Of a stretch of DNA of 64,000 nt, positions 33,512-41,022 are shown in pieces. The notes below the pieces were generated by a model, which searched no databases, was not told the origin of the DNA, and was given only the letters and a program-made list of their open reading frames with translations. Source of the DNA: DTHT01 sp037444625 (lineage in GTDB: Bacteria; Acidobacteriota; Terriglobia; Bryobacterales; Bryobacteraceae). The stretch lies in NCBI GenBank assembly GCA_037444625.1, contig JBBIMA010000007.1, forward strand, positions 1 to 64,000, in the 5' to 3' direction. Both the position numbers and the translations under genes were made by a program. Numbering within the stretch: position 1 is the stretch's first letter; the number at the start of each line of letters is the position of its first letter.

Positions 33512-34140
33512 CAGGGCCGGTACATGCGGGCCAGCGCCGGGATGACCTGGGAGGCGAAGGCCCGGCCTTCTTCGAGCGCTCCGGGCCGGGCCTCCAGCGC
33601 CAGCCTCACCACCGAGCTGCCCGGAGGGCGCCCCGCCAGCGTGTCCCAAATCAAGTAAGCCTTGCTTTCGTACTCGCTGGCGATCACGCGCTCGGCCGTT
33701 TGATACCAGTAGAGCACCAGGGTCTGCTGCCCTGCGCGATAGAGCAGGTAGCGGTTGATGGAGACGGTGCGATCGCCCAGGCTCACGGGCGCGGTCCCGA
33801 ACTGCACCGGCTCCCACCCGGCGCCCGGCAGGCAGTGTTTGGGCGAGTGCATGGTCTCGCCGGCCCTTGGATTGGCGTAATAGGCGACGAAGAGATGAAT
33901 CCCGCGCCCGTCGCGCTGGTAAGTCCGGGAGAGATAGGACGAGGCGCCCAGCGAGCGGGCCACGGTCTCCGCCAGAGGCGCGTCGTCGCTGCCTCTCCAG
34001 CCCGCTAGCTCGAGGGGGAATTCCTCCAGCGCCCGTGGCGTTGCCTCGGACCCGCGCGCGTCCCGGACTCGCGAAGCCGCCAGACTGGCGACCAGCAGCG
34101 AACACGCCCCCCAGAACAGCCAGCCCGATCCCTGCCTCAT
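33511..34140 (-). CDS. epsI: Exosortase-associated protein EpsI
   Basis: 209 residues. One N-terminal hydrophobic segment (WLFWGACSLLVASLAAS), then the EpsI domain: LEEFPLELAGWRG, the hallmark MHSPKHCLPGAGWEP, VSINRYLLYRAGQQTLVLYWYQ and a VIASEYESKAYLIWD segment. EpsI proteins always accompany exosortases, sometimes as a fusion; the SPxxCxPGxGW motif is thought to be catalytic or ligand-binding but its role is not settled. ATG 34140 overlaps the exosortase stop by 4 bp (ATGA), so both proteins are made together at the inner membrane. Confidence 0.9.
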   Translation of the reverse strand: MRQGSGWLFWGACSLLVASLAASRVRDARGSEATPRALEEFPLELAGWRGSDDAPLAETVARSLGASSYLSRTYQRDGRGIHLFVAYYANPRAGETMHSPKHCLPGAGWEPVQFGTAPVSLGDRTVSINRYLLYRAGQQTLVLYWYQTAERVIASEYESKAYLIWDTLAGRPPGSSVVRLALEARPGALEEGRAFASQVIPALARMYRP

Positions 34141-34982
34141 ACCGTCCTCTCCCGGCCGGAGGCTTCGAAGCACCGCCGCAGTCCGCGTCCCCCGAGCCAT
34201 AAGACACCAAAGCCCGCCAGGAAAATCAGCCAGCCGGAAAAGCCGTGATAGAAGCCGCTGCCCAGCGCCGGATCTCGCTCGGAGAGCAGAGCGGTGCCGG
34301 CCACCCGGAGCACGTTGAAACCGATGGCGATCGGCAAGGCCAACACCAGCAGCGTGAGGCGCGTCCCCGTACGGCGCAGCTCCAGGCAGCTCAGCAACAG
34401 GGCCGCCACGGCCAGCGAGGAGATCGAACGCAAGCCGCTACAGGCTTCGGCTACGCCCAGGGTGGTGTCGGCCAGGTAGATGATGTTGCCGTCCCGGTAG
34501 ACGGAAACGCCCAGCCACTGGGCCAGCTCGGTGGAGACCGAGGAAGCCAACAGTTGCAGCGGGCCGGCCAACTTGTTGTAAACCAGCACAGGCAGCGGGA
34601 TGCTCGAGAGCACCAGCAGCAGGGGAAACAACAAACGGCGCAGGCGGGCCCGCCCCCAGAAGGTCCAGGCCAAGCCCGCCGCCATGATCACCAGGGAGAT
34701 ACGGGTGAGGAAGAATTCGGCGCCCAGTCTGCCGGTCACATAGAGCAGGCAGGCGGCCAGGATCGCCAGCAAGCCGCGCCCGTCGGGCTGAACCGGCAGC
34801 GCGCGCAGCGCCGCGCGCTGCCGCCAGGCCAGATAGGCGGCCAGAGGCGCGACCAGCAGGCCGTGGGAATAGCCGTCGTCCTCCCACCAGCGGACGGCCA
34901 GCGAGGCGGCCACTTCGGCATACAGCGCCGCAAGCAAAGCGCCCAGCAGGGCCGGGCGCCACCATTTTCCCAGTCGCGACAT
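34137..34982 (-). CDS. xrt: Exosortase
   Basis: 281 residues, about eight membrane segments. The catalytic triad of exosortases is present: Cys181 in EACSGLRS, Arg226 in NVLRVAGT and His246 in FYHGFSGW. YSHGLLVAPLAAYLAW near the N-terminus is also typical. It is a membrane transpeptidase that cleaves PEP-CTERM proteins; its substrate here is the product of 30064-30789. ATG 34982 is taken as start; a TTG at 35018 adds 12 residues and neither has a strong ribosome site. A sigma-54 promoter candidate lies at 35130-35146 on the same strand. Confidence 0.92.
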   Translation of the reverse strand: MSRLGKWWRPALLGALLAALYAEVAASLAVRWWEDDGYSHGLLVAPLAAYLAWRQRAALRALPVQPDGRGLLAILAACLLYVTGRLGAEFFLTRISLVIMAAGLAWTFWGRARLRRLLFPLLLVLSSIPLPVLVYNKLAGPLQLLASSVSTELAQWLGVSVYRDGNIIYLADTTLGVAEACSGLRSISSLAVAALLLSCLELRRTGTRLTLLVLALPIAIGFNVLRVAGTALLSERDPALGSGFYHGFSGWLIFLAGFGVLWLGGRGLRRCFEASGRERTV

Positions 34983-35129
34983 GGGGCGTGCCTGTTCGAG
35001 GAGCAACTGGCAGGCCAAAGGCGCGCACGGCCCGCGCCTGAGGGGCTGCCGGCGCCGCAGGGCCGCCGCAAGCGCAGGCTGCGGCCCGTTTGAGCCGCTT
35101 GCCGGCAGAGGAAAAAGCTTGGCACGGAA

Positions 35130-35146
35130 TGCAACAAATGTTCCTC
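35130..35146 (-). promoter_or_regulatory. Predicted sigma-54 promoter of the exosortase-epsI operon
   Basis: On the minus strand GAGGAACATTTGTTGCA, GG and GC 10 nt apart, resembling the EPS operon promoter (GGAAC-N5-TTGC). Predicted +1 near 35119 gives a leader of 100-137 nt, longer than for the other units, so this call is weaker. Confidence 0.45.
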
Positions 35147-35174
35147 CGCGCGGACGCCGAGCCCGGCCGGGCAG

Positions 35175-35196
35175 CCTATCCGGCGGCGCAACTATG
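35175..35196. promoter_or_regulatory. CTATCCG and ACTATG boxes between the divergent exosortase and chain-length promoters
   Basis: CCTATCCGG (35175-35183) and ACTATG (35191-35196) repeat core elements of the box cluster at 31689-31734. They sit about 30 bp upstream of the exosortase -24 element and 70-90 bp upstream of the chain-length gene's. A shared activator site for both directions is plausible. Confidence 0.4.
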
Positions 35197-35261
35197 AGTT
35201 GGCATGCGGCCCGGGCCTTGCGGGGGGCGGTTCAGGCGCGCGCCGGCGCGAGCGGGGCGGT

Positions 35262-35278
35262 TTGGCGTACGGCTTGCA
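35262..35278 (+). promoter_or_regulatory. Predicted sigma-54 promoter of the chain-length/kinase/transferase operon
   Basis: TTGGCGTACGGCTTGCA, GG (35264-35265) and GC (35276-35277) 10 nt apart, the best match to the TGGCRC-N5-TTGCW consensus in the window. Predicted +1 near 35289, 17 nt before ATG 35306. A second, weaker GG-N10-GC lies at 35208-35221. Confidence 0.7.
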
Positions 35279-35305
35279 AGGTACCAGGCGGCGGTATTTC
35301 CGGAC

Positions 35306-37000
35306 ATGGCTTCGCGTAGCGGCCCCAGCCGCAAGAATAAACTGCCTCCGCTTTCGGTAGCGCGCATTCTTTACAAGCGCCGGCTCCTGGTGGCGCTAAC
35401 CTGGCTGGCGGGCGTAGCCCTCGCGGCTGTGGTGGTCTCTCAGCTCCCGAGCATTTACAAATCCGAGGCGCTGATCCTGGTGGAATCGCAGCGCATCCCC
35501 GAGAAATTCGTGGCCAGCACGGTGGATGTGGAGCTGCGGGATCGCATCGCCGCCATCAGCCAGCAGATCCTCAGTCACCGCCGGCTGGTGGAAATCATCG
35601 AAAAGTTCAATCTCTACCCGCGCGAGCGGCGCAGCCGGCCGGAGGAAGAAGTCGTCGCGATGATGCGCGAGGACATCGCCATCCGGGTCGAGGAAGGCGC
35701 CCGCCAAAAGCAGCCGGGGGCTTTTCGGGTGGCATACCACGGGCCGGACCCGCGCGTCACCGCCCTGGTGGCCAGCCAGCTCGCCAATCTGTTCATCGAA
35801 GAGAACCTGCGGACCCGGGAAGTCTACGCCGTGGGCACTTCCGAGTTCCTGGAGACCCAACTGGTGGAATCGCGGCGGCGCCTGGAGGAGCAGGAGGCGC
35901 GCCTGAGCGCTTACAAGCTCAAGTACAACGGCGAACTGCCTCAGCAGGAAAACGTTCTGATTTCCACCGCCTCCCGCTTGCAGCTTCAGCTTCAAGGCAT
36001 TCAGGAGGCCATCAGCCGGGCGCAGCAGCAGAAGCTGATGCTGGAGACCAGCGCAGCCACCGCCCAGGCCTCGGCCGCCGCCATCGAGCGAGTGATCGAA
36101 GAGGCGGATCCTCAGCAGGCAGGCCTGCCCGGGCAGCCTCAACGGACCTCGCAGAGCCTGGAACAGCAGTTGGCGGTGGCTCTCGGGCGCTACACCCCGG
36201 ATCATCCCGAGGTGCGCGGCCTTCAGGAGACGCTGCGGGCCGTGCGGCGCATGGAGGAGCAGGAGCGGGCGGCCAAAGCCGGTAAGGCCAACGGCACGCA
36301 GGCCGACGGGCCGCAAGCCGCCGCCGGTGCTCGTCAGGCTCGCTTCGACGAGATGCTGATTCGCGAGCGGGAGCGCATCGAAAATCTCAAGGCGCAAGCC
36401 TTGGCCGCCGCCCGGCAGATCGAGACTCTGGAACAGGAGCGCAAGCAGACCGTCAGCCAGTTGGAGTCGGTGCTGAGCCGGCTCCAGCGCTTGCCGGTGC
36501 GCGAGCAGGAACTGGCCTCGCTGATGCGGGATTACGAGATCAGCAAGGCCAACTACCAGTCGCTGCTGGACAAGCGGCTGGCGGCCGAGACCGCCGCCGA
36601 GATGGAGAAACGGCAGAAGGGCGAGCGGTTCACCCTGCTGGAAGCGCCGCGTGTGCCGGAGACGCCCGTCAAGCCGAACCGGCCGCTGCTGCTGGTGCTG
36701 GGCGTGACTCTGAGCCTGTTGCTGGGGGTGGCGGCGGCGTTCGCCGTCGAGCTTCCCAAAGACGCCCTGCTGGGCGAATGGGAGTTGCCGCCGGGGATCG
36801 TGATCCTGGGCCGGGTCCCGCCCTTGGTGAAGGAAGTGGAGGCGGTCCTTCCGGCGCGGCGCAGGCGGTTGTGGCCGGCCTTCGCGGCCCTGGCGGTGGC
36901 CGCTTTAGGCGGCGCGGCGCTGGCCCTGGGCTGGTGGAACGCGAACTCAGCCCGGGGGCTGTGGGAAGGGCTGTCCAATTGGCTGGCGAGGTTACTCTGA
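35306..37000 (+). CDS. Polysaccharide chain-length determinant (Wzz/GumC family, exosortase-locus type)
   Basis: 564 residues. A first helix near residues 27-46 (LLVALTWLAGVALAAVVVSQ), a long periplasmic region with coiled-coil segments (about 150-420) and the YKSEALILVESQRIPEKFVASTV segment of the Wzz domain. The PxxP-type region PVKPNRPLLLVLGVTLSLLLGVAAAFAVE follows as second helix, and a third hydrophobic stretch lies at the C-terminus (WPAFAALAVAALGGAALALGWW). It sets polymer length together with the kinase encoded next. ATG 35306 is chosen because upstream starts lie in or before the promoter. Its stop shares one base with the next start. Confidence 0.85.
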   Translation: MASRSGPSRKNKLPPLSVARILYKRRLLVALTWLAGVALAAVVVSQLPSIYKSEALILVESQRIPEKFVASTVDVELRDRIAAISQQILSHRRLVEIIEKFNLYPRERRSRPEEEVVAMMREDIAIRVEEGARQKQPGAFRVAYHGPDPRVTALVASQLANLFIEENLRTREVYAVGTSEFLETQLVESRRRLEEQEARLSAYKLKYNGELPQQENVLISTASRLQLQLQGIQEAISRAQQQKLMLETSAATAQASAAAIERVIEEADPQQAGLPGQPQRTSQSLEQQLAVALGRYTPDHPEVRGLQETLRAVRRMEEQERAAKAGKANGTQADGPQAAAGARQARFDEMLIRERERIENLKAQALAAARQIETLEQERKQTVSQLESVLSRLQRLPVREQELASLMRDYEISKANYQSLLDKRLAAETAAEMEKRQKGERFTLLEAPRVPETPVKPNRPLLLVLGVTLSLLLGVAAAFAVELPKDALLGEWELPPGIVILGRVPPLVKEVEAVLPARRRRLWPAFAALAVAALGGAALALGWWNANSARGLWEGLSNWLARLL

Positions 37001-37797
37001 TGAATCCTGTACCCGACCCGGCGGCCCCGGGCGAGGCCAATACGTCCTCTGTCTTGAGCGAACGGCTGGCACGGATCATCCGCGTGCACGAGGTGCGTGC
37101 GCCGGATCCGGCCCTGGTGCTGCCTTTCGACGGCCAGAATCCGCGGGCGGCCGAGCAGTACCGCATCATTCGGACCAAGATCCTGCTCAGCCTGCGGCCC
37201 GTGCACTTGCTGGCGGTCTCCAGCCCGCAGATCGGCGACGGCAAGAGCGTCACCGCGCTGAACGTGGCGGGCGCGCTGGCGTTGAAACTGGGCCGGCCGG
37301 TTCTGCTGGTGGACGCCGACTTCCGCCGCTACGGGCTGTCGCGATTGTTGGGGCTGGAGTCCTCGCCCGGGCTCTCGGACGTTCTCACGGGCGGATGCTC
37401 GCTGACCGAGGCGCTGGGACGGCTGGATGCGGTGGCCAACTTGTACTTCCTGCCGGCGGGTACGCGCCGGGAGCATCTGGCCGATCTGCTGAACTTCGCC
37501 GCCTGGCGGGCGCTGTGCGGCGAACTGCGCAAGGTCTACCACAGCGTGCTGTTCGACGCGCCGCCGGTGGGATTGGTGGCGGATTACGATCTGATCCAGG
37601 CGGTGGCGGACGGCCTGATCCTGGTGGTGCGTCCGGATCACACCGGGCGGACGATGTGCCGGCGGGCCTTGGAGTCGGTGCCGGAGGAAAAGCTTCTGGG
37701 GGTGGTGCTCAACATGGTTCCGGACTGGTTCCTCACGCGGCGCAGGACGCACGACTACGCGCACTACGCAGGGCGGGTCGCCGCCCCCGGTATCTAG
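37000..37797 (+). CDS. BY-kinase-like tyrosine kinase/P-loop ATPase of capsule synthesis (CpsD/CapB type)
   Basis: 265 residues. AAEQYRIIRTKILLSL leads into the P-loop SPQIGDGKSVTALN (Walker A), LLVDADFRR (Walker A') and SVLFDAPPVG (Walker B). The C-terminus contains two Tyr (HDYAHYAGR), fewer than the usual tyrosine cluster, so autophosphorylation may be limited. It controls polymerisation with the co-encoded Wzz protein at the inner membrane. Start and Wzz stop overlap in TGATG. PEP-CTERM loci regularly have this separate kinase. Confidence 0.85.
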   Translation: MNPVPDPAAPGEANTSSVLSERLARIIRVHEVRAPDPALVLPFDGQNPRAAEQYRIIRTKILLSLRPVHLLAVSSPQIGDGKSVTALNVAGALALKLGRPVLLVDADFRRYGLSRLLGLESSPGLSDVLTGGCSLTEALGRLDAVANLYFLPAGTRREHLADLLNFAAWRALCGELRKVYHSVLFDAPPVGLVADYDLIQAVADGLILVVRPDHTGRTMCRRALESVPEEKLLGVVLNMVPDWFLTRRRTHDYAHYAGRVAAPGI

Positions 37798-37816
37798 GGG
37801 TGCCGCATCCCGGAAC

Positions 37817-39196
37817 ATGGTCACGCTGTTCAACATTCGCTTTCCGGCCCGCACGATCCTGCTGGTGGTCTCCGAGAGCCTGCTGGCCTTTCTGACTCTG
37901 TGGGCCGCCACGCTGATCTGGTTCGGGGCGGACGCCGACCTGGCGCTGGCTTACGACCACAGTTTCTTCCGCATGGGAGTGGCGGCGCTGGTGTGCATGC
38001 TGTGCCTGTACTATTGCGACCTTTACGAGTCCTCGGTGCTGTCCAACCTGAGGGAAATCACGGTGCGCGTGGTGCAGGGCTGGGGCACGCTGTGCGTGGT
38101 GCTGGCGCTGGTTTACTTCGCCTATCCCGGCCTACAGATCGGGCGGGGCCCGTTCGCGCTCTGGGTGCTGCTGGGCGGGGTGTTGCTGCTGAGCTGGCGC
38201 AAGCTGTTTCTGACGCTGAGCCGGCTGACCGGCCTGAAGGAGCGGGTGGTGGTGGTGGGTGAGGGGCGGCTGGCCGAGGCCCTGGTGGCCGAGCTGGAGG
38301 GGCGGGTCGAGCTGGGTTTGCAAGTGGTGGGCCGCCGGCCCGTGGGGGCGGCGGCGGGAGCCGGGGCGCCGGGGCGGCGGCGGGGCGCGAAGGGGCTCCG
38401 ATCGCTGTTGAGCCGGCCGGCAGGCGTGGAGCGCGTGGTGGTGGCGCTGGAAGAGCAGCGGGGCCGGCTGCCGGTGGAGGAGCTGCTGCGCTGGAAGGCG
38501 CGCGGTGTGCAAGTGCAGGAGGGCACCGAGCTGTACGAGGCCGTCACCGGCAAGGTGCCCGTTCTCTGGCTGCGTCCGAGTTCACTGCTGTTTTCGGGGG
38601 GCTTTCGGGCGCGCCGCTCGATGATGCTGGCCAAGCGCGGCCTCTCGCTAGTGGCCTCGGTACTCGGGTTGGCGCTGGGCGGCCCGCTGATGCTGATCGC
38701 CGCGGCGGTGATCCGGCTGAGCTCGCCGGGGCCGGTGATATTCCGGCAGCAGCGCATCGGCCGGGACGGCAAGGCCTTCACCCTTTACAAGTTCCGCACC
38801 ATGCGCGCCGACGCGGACCCGGATCAGCCCGCCCAGGCCGACGACGAGCGCATCACGGCGGTGGGCCGCTGGCTGCGCCGCACGCGCTTCGACGAACTGC
38901 CGCAACTGTTCAACATCCTGCGCGGGGACATGGACATCATCGGGCCGCGGCCCTTCACTCCCAAGATGGAAGAAGAGTGCGTGAGCCGGATTCCCCTGTA
39001 CAACCAGCGGTGGAACGTCCGGCCGGGCATCACCGGCTGGGCGCAGGTTCATCAGGGCTATTGCGCCACCCTGGAGGACAACATCGAGAAACTGGGCCAC
39101 GACCTGTTTTACATCAAGCACATGTCGTTCGGCCTGGATCTGCTGATCCTGTTCCAGACCACCAAGATCCTGCTGCTGGGACGGGGCGCCCGCTGA
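37817..39196 (+). CDS. Initiating undecaprenyl-phosphate sugar phosphotransferase, exosortase-locus type
   Basis: 459 residues. Four N-terminal helices and a CoA-binding-like domain (ERVVVVGEGRLAEALVAELE) precede the bacterial sugar transferase domain: KRGLSLVASVLGLALGGPLMLIAAAVIRLSSPGPVIFRQQRIGRDGKAF, FRTMR, RRTRFDELPQLFNILRGDMDIIGPRP, and GITGWAQV. The architecture matches the PEP-CTERM-associated EpsB type (TIGR03013). It starts each repeat unit by moving a sugar-1-phosphate to undecaprenyl phosphate. The segment between residues 175 and 195 is unusually Gly/Arg/Ala-rich. The gene lies 19 bp after the kinase gene and closes the operon. Confidence 0.9.
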   Translation: MVTLFNIRFPARTILLVVSESLLAFLTLWAATLIWFGADADLALAYDHSFFRMGVAALVCMLCLYYCDLYESSVLSNLREITVRVVQGWGTLCVVLALVYFAYPGLQIGRGPFALWVLLGGVLLLSWRKLFLTLSRLTGLKERVVVVGEGRLAEALVAELEGRVELGLQVVGRRPVGAAAGAGAPGRRRGAKGLRSLLSRPAGVERVVVALEEQRGRLPVEELLRWKARGVQVQEGTELYEAVTGKVPVLWLRPSSLLFSGGFRARRSMMLAKRGLSLVASVLGLALGGPLMLIAAAVIRLSSPGPVIFRQQRIGRDGKAFTLYKFRTMRADADPDQPAQADDERITAVGRWLRRTRFDELPQLFNILRGDMDIIGPRPFTPKMEEECVSRIPLYNQRWNVRPGITGWAQVHQGYCATLEDNIEKLGHDLFYIKHMSFGLDLLILFQTTKILLLGRGAR

Positions 39197-39236
39197 CAGG
39201 CCGGGGCAGGCGCCGCGCTCTGGGACGCATGGAAGC

Positions 39237-39311
39237 TGGAGGCGCGGGTGGGAATCGAACCCACGAATGAAGGTTTTGCAGACCTTTGCCTTACCACTTG
39301 GCTACCGCGCC
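39237..39311 (-). tRNA. tRNA-Cys (GCA)
   Basis: Acceptor stem GGCGCGG/CCGCGCC, D arm GCCAAGTGGTAAGGC, anticodon arm AAGGT-CTGCAAA-ACCTT with anticodon GCA (39277-39279), T arm GTGGG-TTCGATT-CCCAC. The discriminator is U, as expected for Cys, and CCA is encoded (39237-39239). Confidence 0.95.
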
Positions 39312-39330
39312 CGGGCGGCTTGCCTTTCAC

Positions 39331-39359
39331 AGGATAGCGCGATCCGGGTGCGGGGTCAA
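39331..39359 (-). promoter_or_regulatory. Predicted sigma-70 promoter of tRNA-Cys
   Basis: On the minus strand TTGACC, 17-bp spacer, TATCCT, ending about 20 bp before the mature 5' end of the tRNA. Confidence 0.55.
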
Positions 39360-39390
39360 ATCCGACGGCCTAGCCCCGGCGAGCGAACGC

Positions 39391-39407
39391 CGTCGGCGCG
39401 GCCGACG
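39391..39407. repeat. Short perfect hairpin upstream of the Old-Yellow-Enzyme gene
   Basis: CGTCGGC-GCG-GCCGACG, 7-bp arms with a 3-nt loop, about 65 bp before the likely start. Role unknown; chance is possible at this GC content. Confidence 0.3.
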
Positions 39408-39483
39408 CCGGGCTTGGGGGCGAGTCCCGGGCCGCGGGCATGTTAGAATGGCCGAAACCGTCTCAGGGGGGATGCGACTTTCC

Positions 39484-40980
39484 ATGCGATATTTCACTTA
39501 CAGGAGTCTGGAGGAAATCCGGGAGGCCGCCCGATCGGTCGGAGCAATCCACGTGGGCTTCGAGCCGCGGGCCGAACGGGTCAAGCAACTCTTGGGGCGC
39601 AAGATCCGCGTCGGCGGATTCACCGTGGGTAATGCGCTGGCCATCCAGCCCATGGAGGGTTGCGATGGGACGCGGGAAGGAACGCCGGGTGAGCTCACCT
39701 GGCGCCGCTACGAACGCTTCGCGCGCGGCGGAGCCAAGCTGATCTGGTTCGAGGCCACCGCCGTGCGCGAGGACGGGGTGGCTAACCCGCGCCAACTGCG
39801 CCTGGGCCGGCATAACGTGGCGGAGTTCGCCCGCCTGCTGGAGGGGATGCGGCGCCTTCATCGCGAGGTCTGGGGCCGCAACGACGACCTCTTGGAGGTC
39901 CTGCAACTGACCCACTCAGGCCGCCACAGCTATCCCCGGCCGATCGTCGCCCGCCACGACCCCTTGCTGGACGCCAAGACGGGAATCTCGCCGGACTATC
40001 CCCTGATCAGCGACGGCGAGCTCGAGCGGTTGGAGGACGACTTCGTCGCGGCCGCGCGCCTGGCGGTCGAGGCCGGCTTTCAGGCCGTGGATATCAAGGC
40101 CACCCACGGCTACCTGGCCAGCGAGCTGCTCGGCGCCCGGAGGCGCGAGGGCGCCTACGGCGGCCCGCTCGAGAACCGTTGCCGCTTCTTGGGCAACGTG
40201 GCCGGAAAGATTCGCGCCGCCTTGGGCGACAAGCTGCTGCCGGCCATGCGCCTCGGTTGTTACGAGGGCCTTCCTTATCGGAGGGATCCTGAAACCGGGC
40301 GGGGTGTTCCCCTGCCCTATCCGCTGCCGTATCCTCACGGGTTCGGAATGGACTGCGAGGACCCGCTGCGCGAAGACCTGAGCGAGGTCGAGCAAGCCGT
40401 AAGCTGGTTCCAGCAGTGGGGATTTCAGTTACTGAACGTTTCTCTTGGCTCGCCCTATCTGAACCCGCATATCGGGCGCCCTTTCGAAAAACCCGACGAG
40501 GGCAATTACGAACAGCCGGAGCATCCTTTGCTCGGAGTAGACCGTCACTTCCGGATCGCCGGCAGGCTGCAAGCCCGGTTCCCCGCCCTGCCTATGGTGG
40601 GTACGGGGTATAGCTGGCTCCAGCACTACGCGGTCAACGCAGGGGCTTATAATATCGGCGCCGGCCGGATCTCCTTCCTGGGAATGGGGCGCAACGCTCT
40701 GGCTTACCCGGATTTCGCCCGGGACGCGCTGGAGCGGGGCGAGCTGGATCCCAAGCGGGTGTGCAAGACGGTGTCCTTCTGCACCTATCTCATGCGGCGG
40801 AAGAACCACCCGTTGGGCCAGTTTCCCACCGGATGCGTGCCGTTCGACAAGGAAGTCTACGGGCCGATCATGAAGCAGGCGCGGGAAGCCGAGCGGTCGC
40901 TCCAGGCGGGCGCGCCGCCGCAGGCAGCAGGAGGCGAACGGGATCCGGGCGGGCAGCCGGCGGCAGGTGAATTGCTTTAA
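39484..40980 (+). CDS. NADH:flavin oxidoreductase, Old Yellow Enzyme family
   Basis: 498 residues, larger than the usual 350-400. FMN-barrel features: NALAIQPMEGCDGT, QLTHSGRHSYP with the two active-site His, GFQAVDIKATHGYLASELLGARRREGAYGGPLENRCRFLGNV, and a late barrel segment (MVGTGYSW, NIGAGRISFLGMGRNALAYPDFARDAL). A Cys-rich C-terminus (CKTVSFCTYLMRRKNHPLGQFPTGCVP) could hold a metal or cluster, as in the 2,4-dienoyl-CoA reductase branch, but the flavodoxin-like domain of that branch is missing. Substrate unknown. Several starts are possible (39448, 39472, 39484); 39484 begins directly with the conserved RYFTYRSLEE. Confidence 0.75.
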   Translation: MRYFTYRSLEEIREAARSVGAIHVGFEPRAERVKQLLGRKIRVGGFTVGNALAIQPMEGCDGTREGTPGELTWRRYERFARGGAKLIWFEATAVREDGVANPRQLRLGRHNVAEFARLLEGMRRLHREVWGRNDDLLEVLQLTHSGRHSYPRPIVARHDPLLDAKTGISPDYPLISDGELERLEDDFVAAARLAVEAGFQAVDIKATHGYLASELLGARRREGAYGGPLENRCRFLGNVAGKIRAALGDKLLPAMRLGCYEGLPYRRDPETGRGVPLPYPLPYPHGFGMDCEDPLREDLSEVEQAVSWFQQWGFQLLNVSLGSPYLNPHIGRPFEKPDEGNYEQPEHPLLGVDRHFRIAGRLQARFPALPMVGTGYSWLQHYAVNAGAYNIGAGRISFLGMGRNALAYPDFARDALERGELDPKRVCKTVSFCTYLMRRKNHPLGQFPTGCVPFDKEVYGPIMKQAREAERSLQAGAPPQAAGGERDPGGQPAAGELL

Positions 40981-41022
40981 GACGTTGCAGCAGTGCAAGC
41001 ACCCCAAACCGGGGGTGTCCAC

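Noticed and set aside
35122..35132. TTGGCACGGAATGC on the + strand as a sigma-54 promoter
   Set aside because: The spacing between GG and GC is 8, not 10; the sequence overlaps a better candidate on the other strand.
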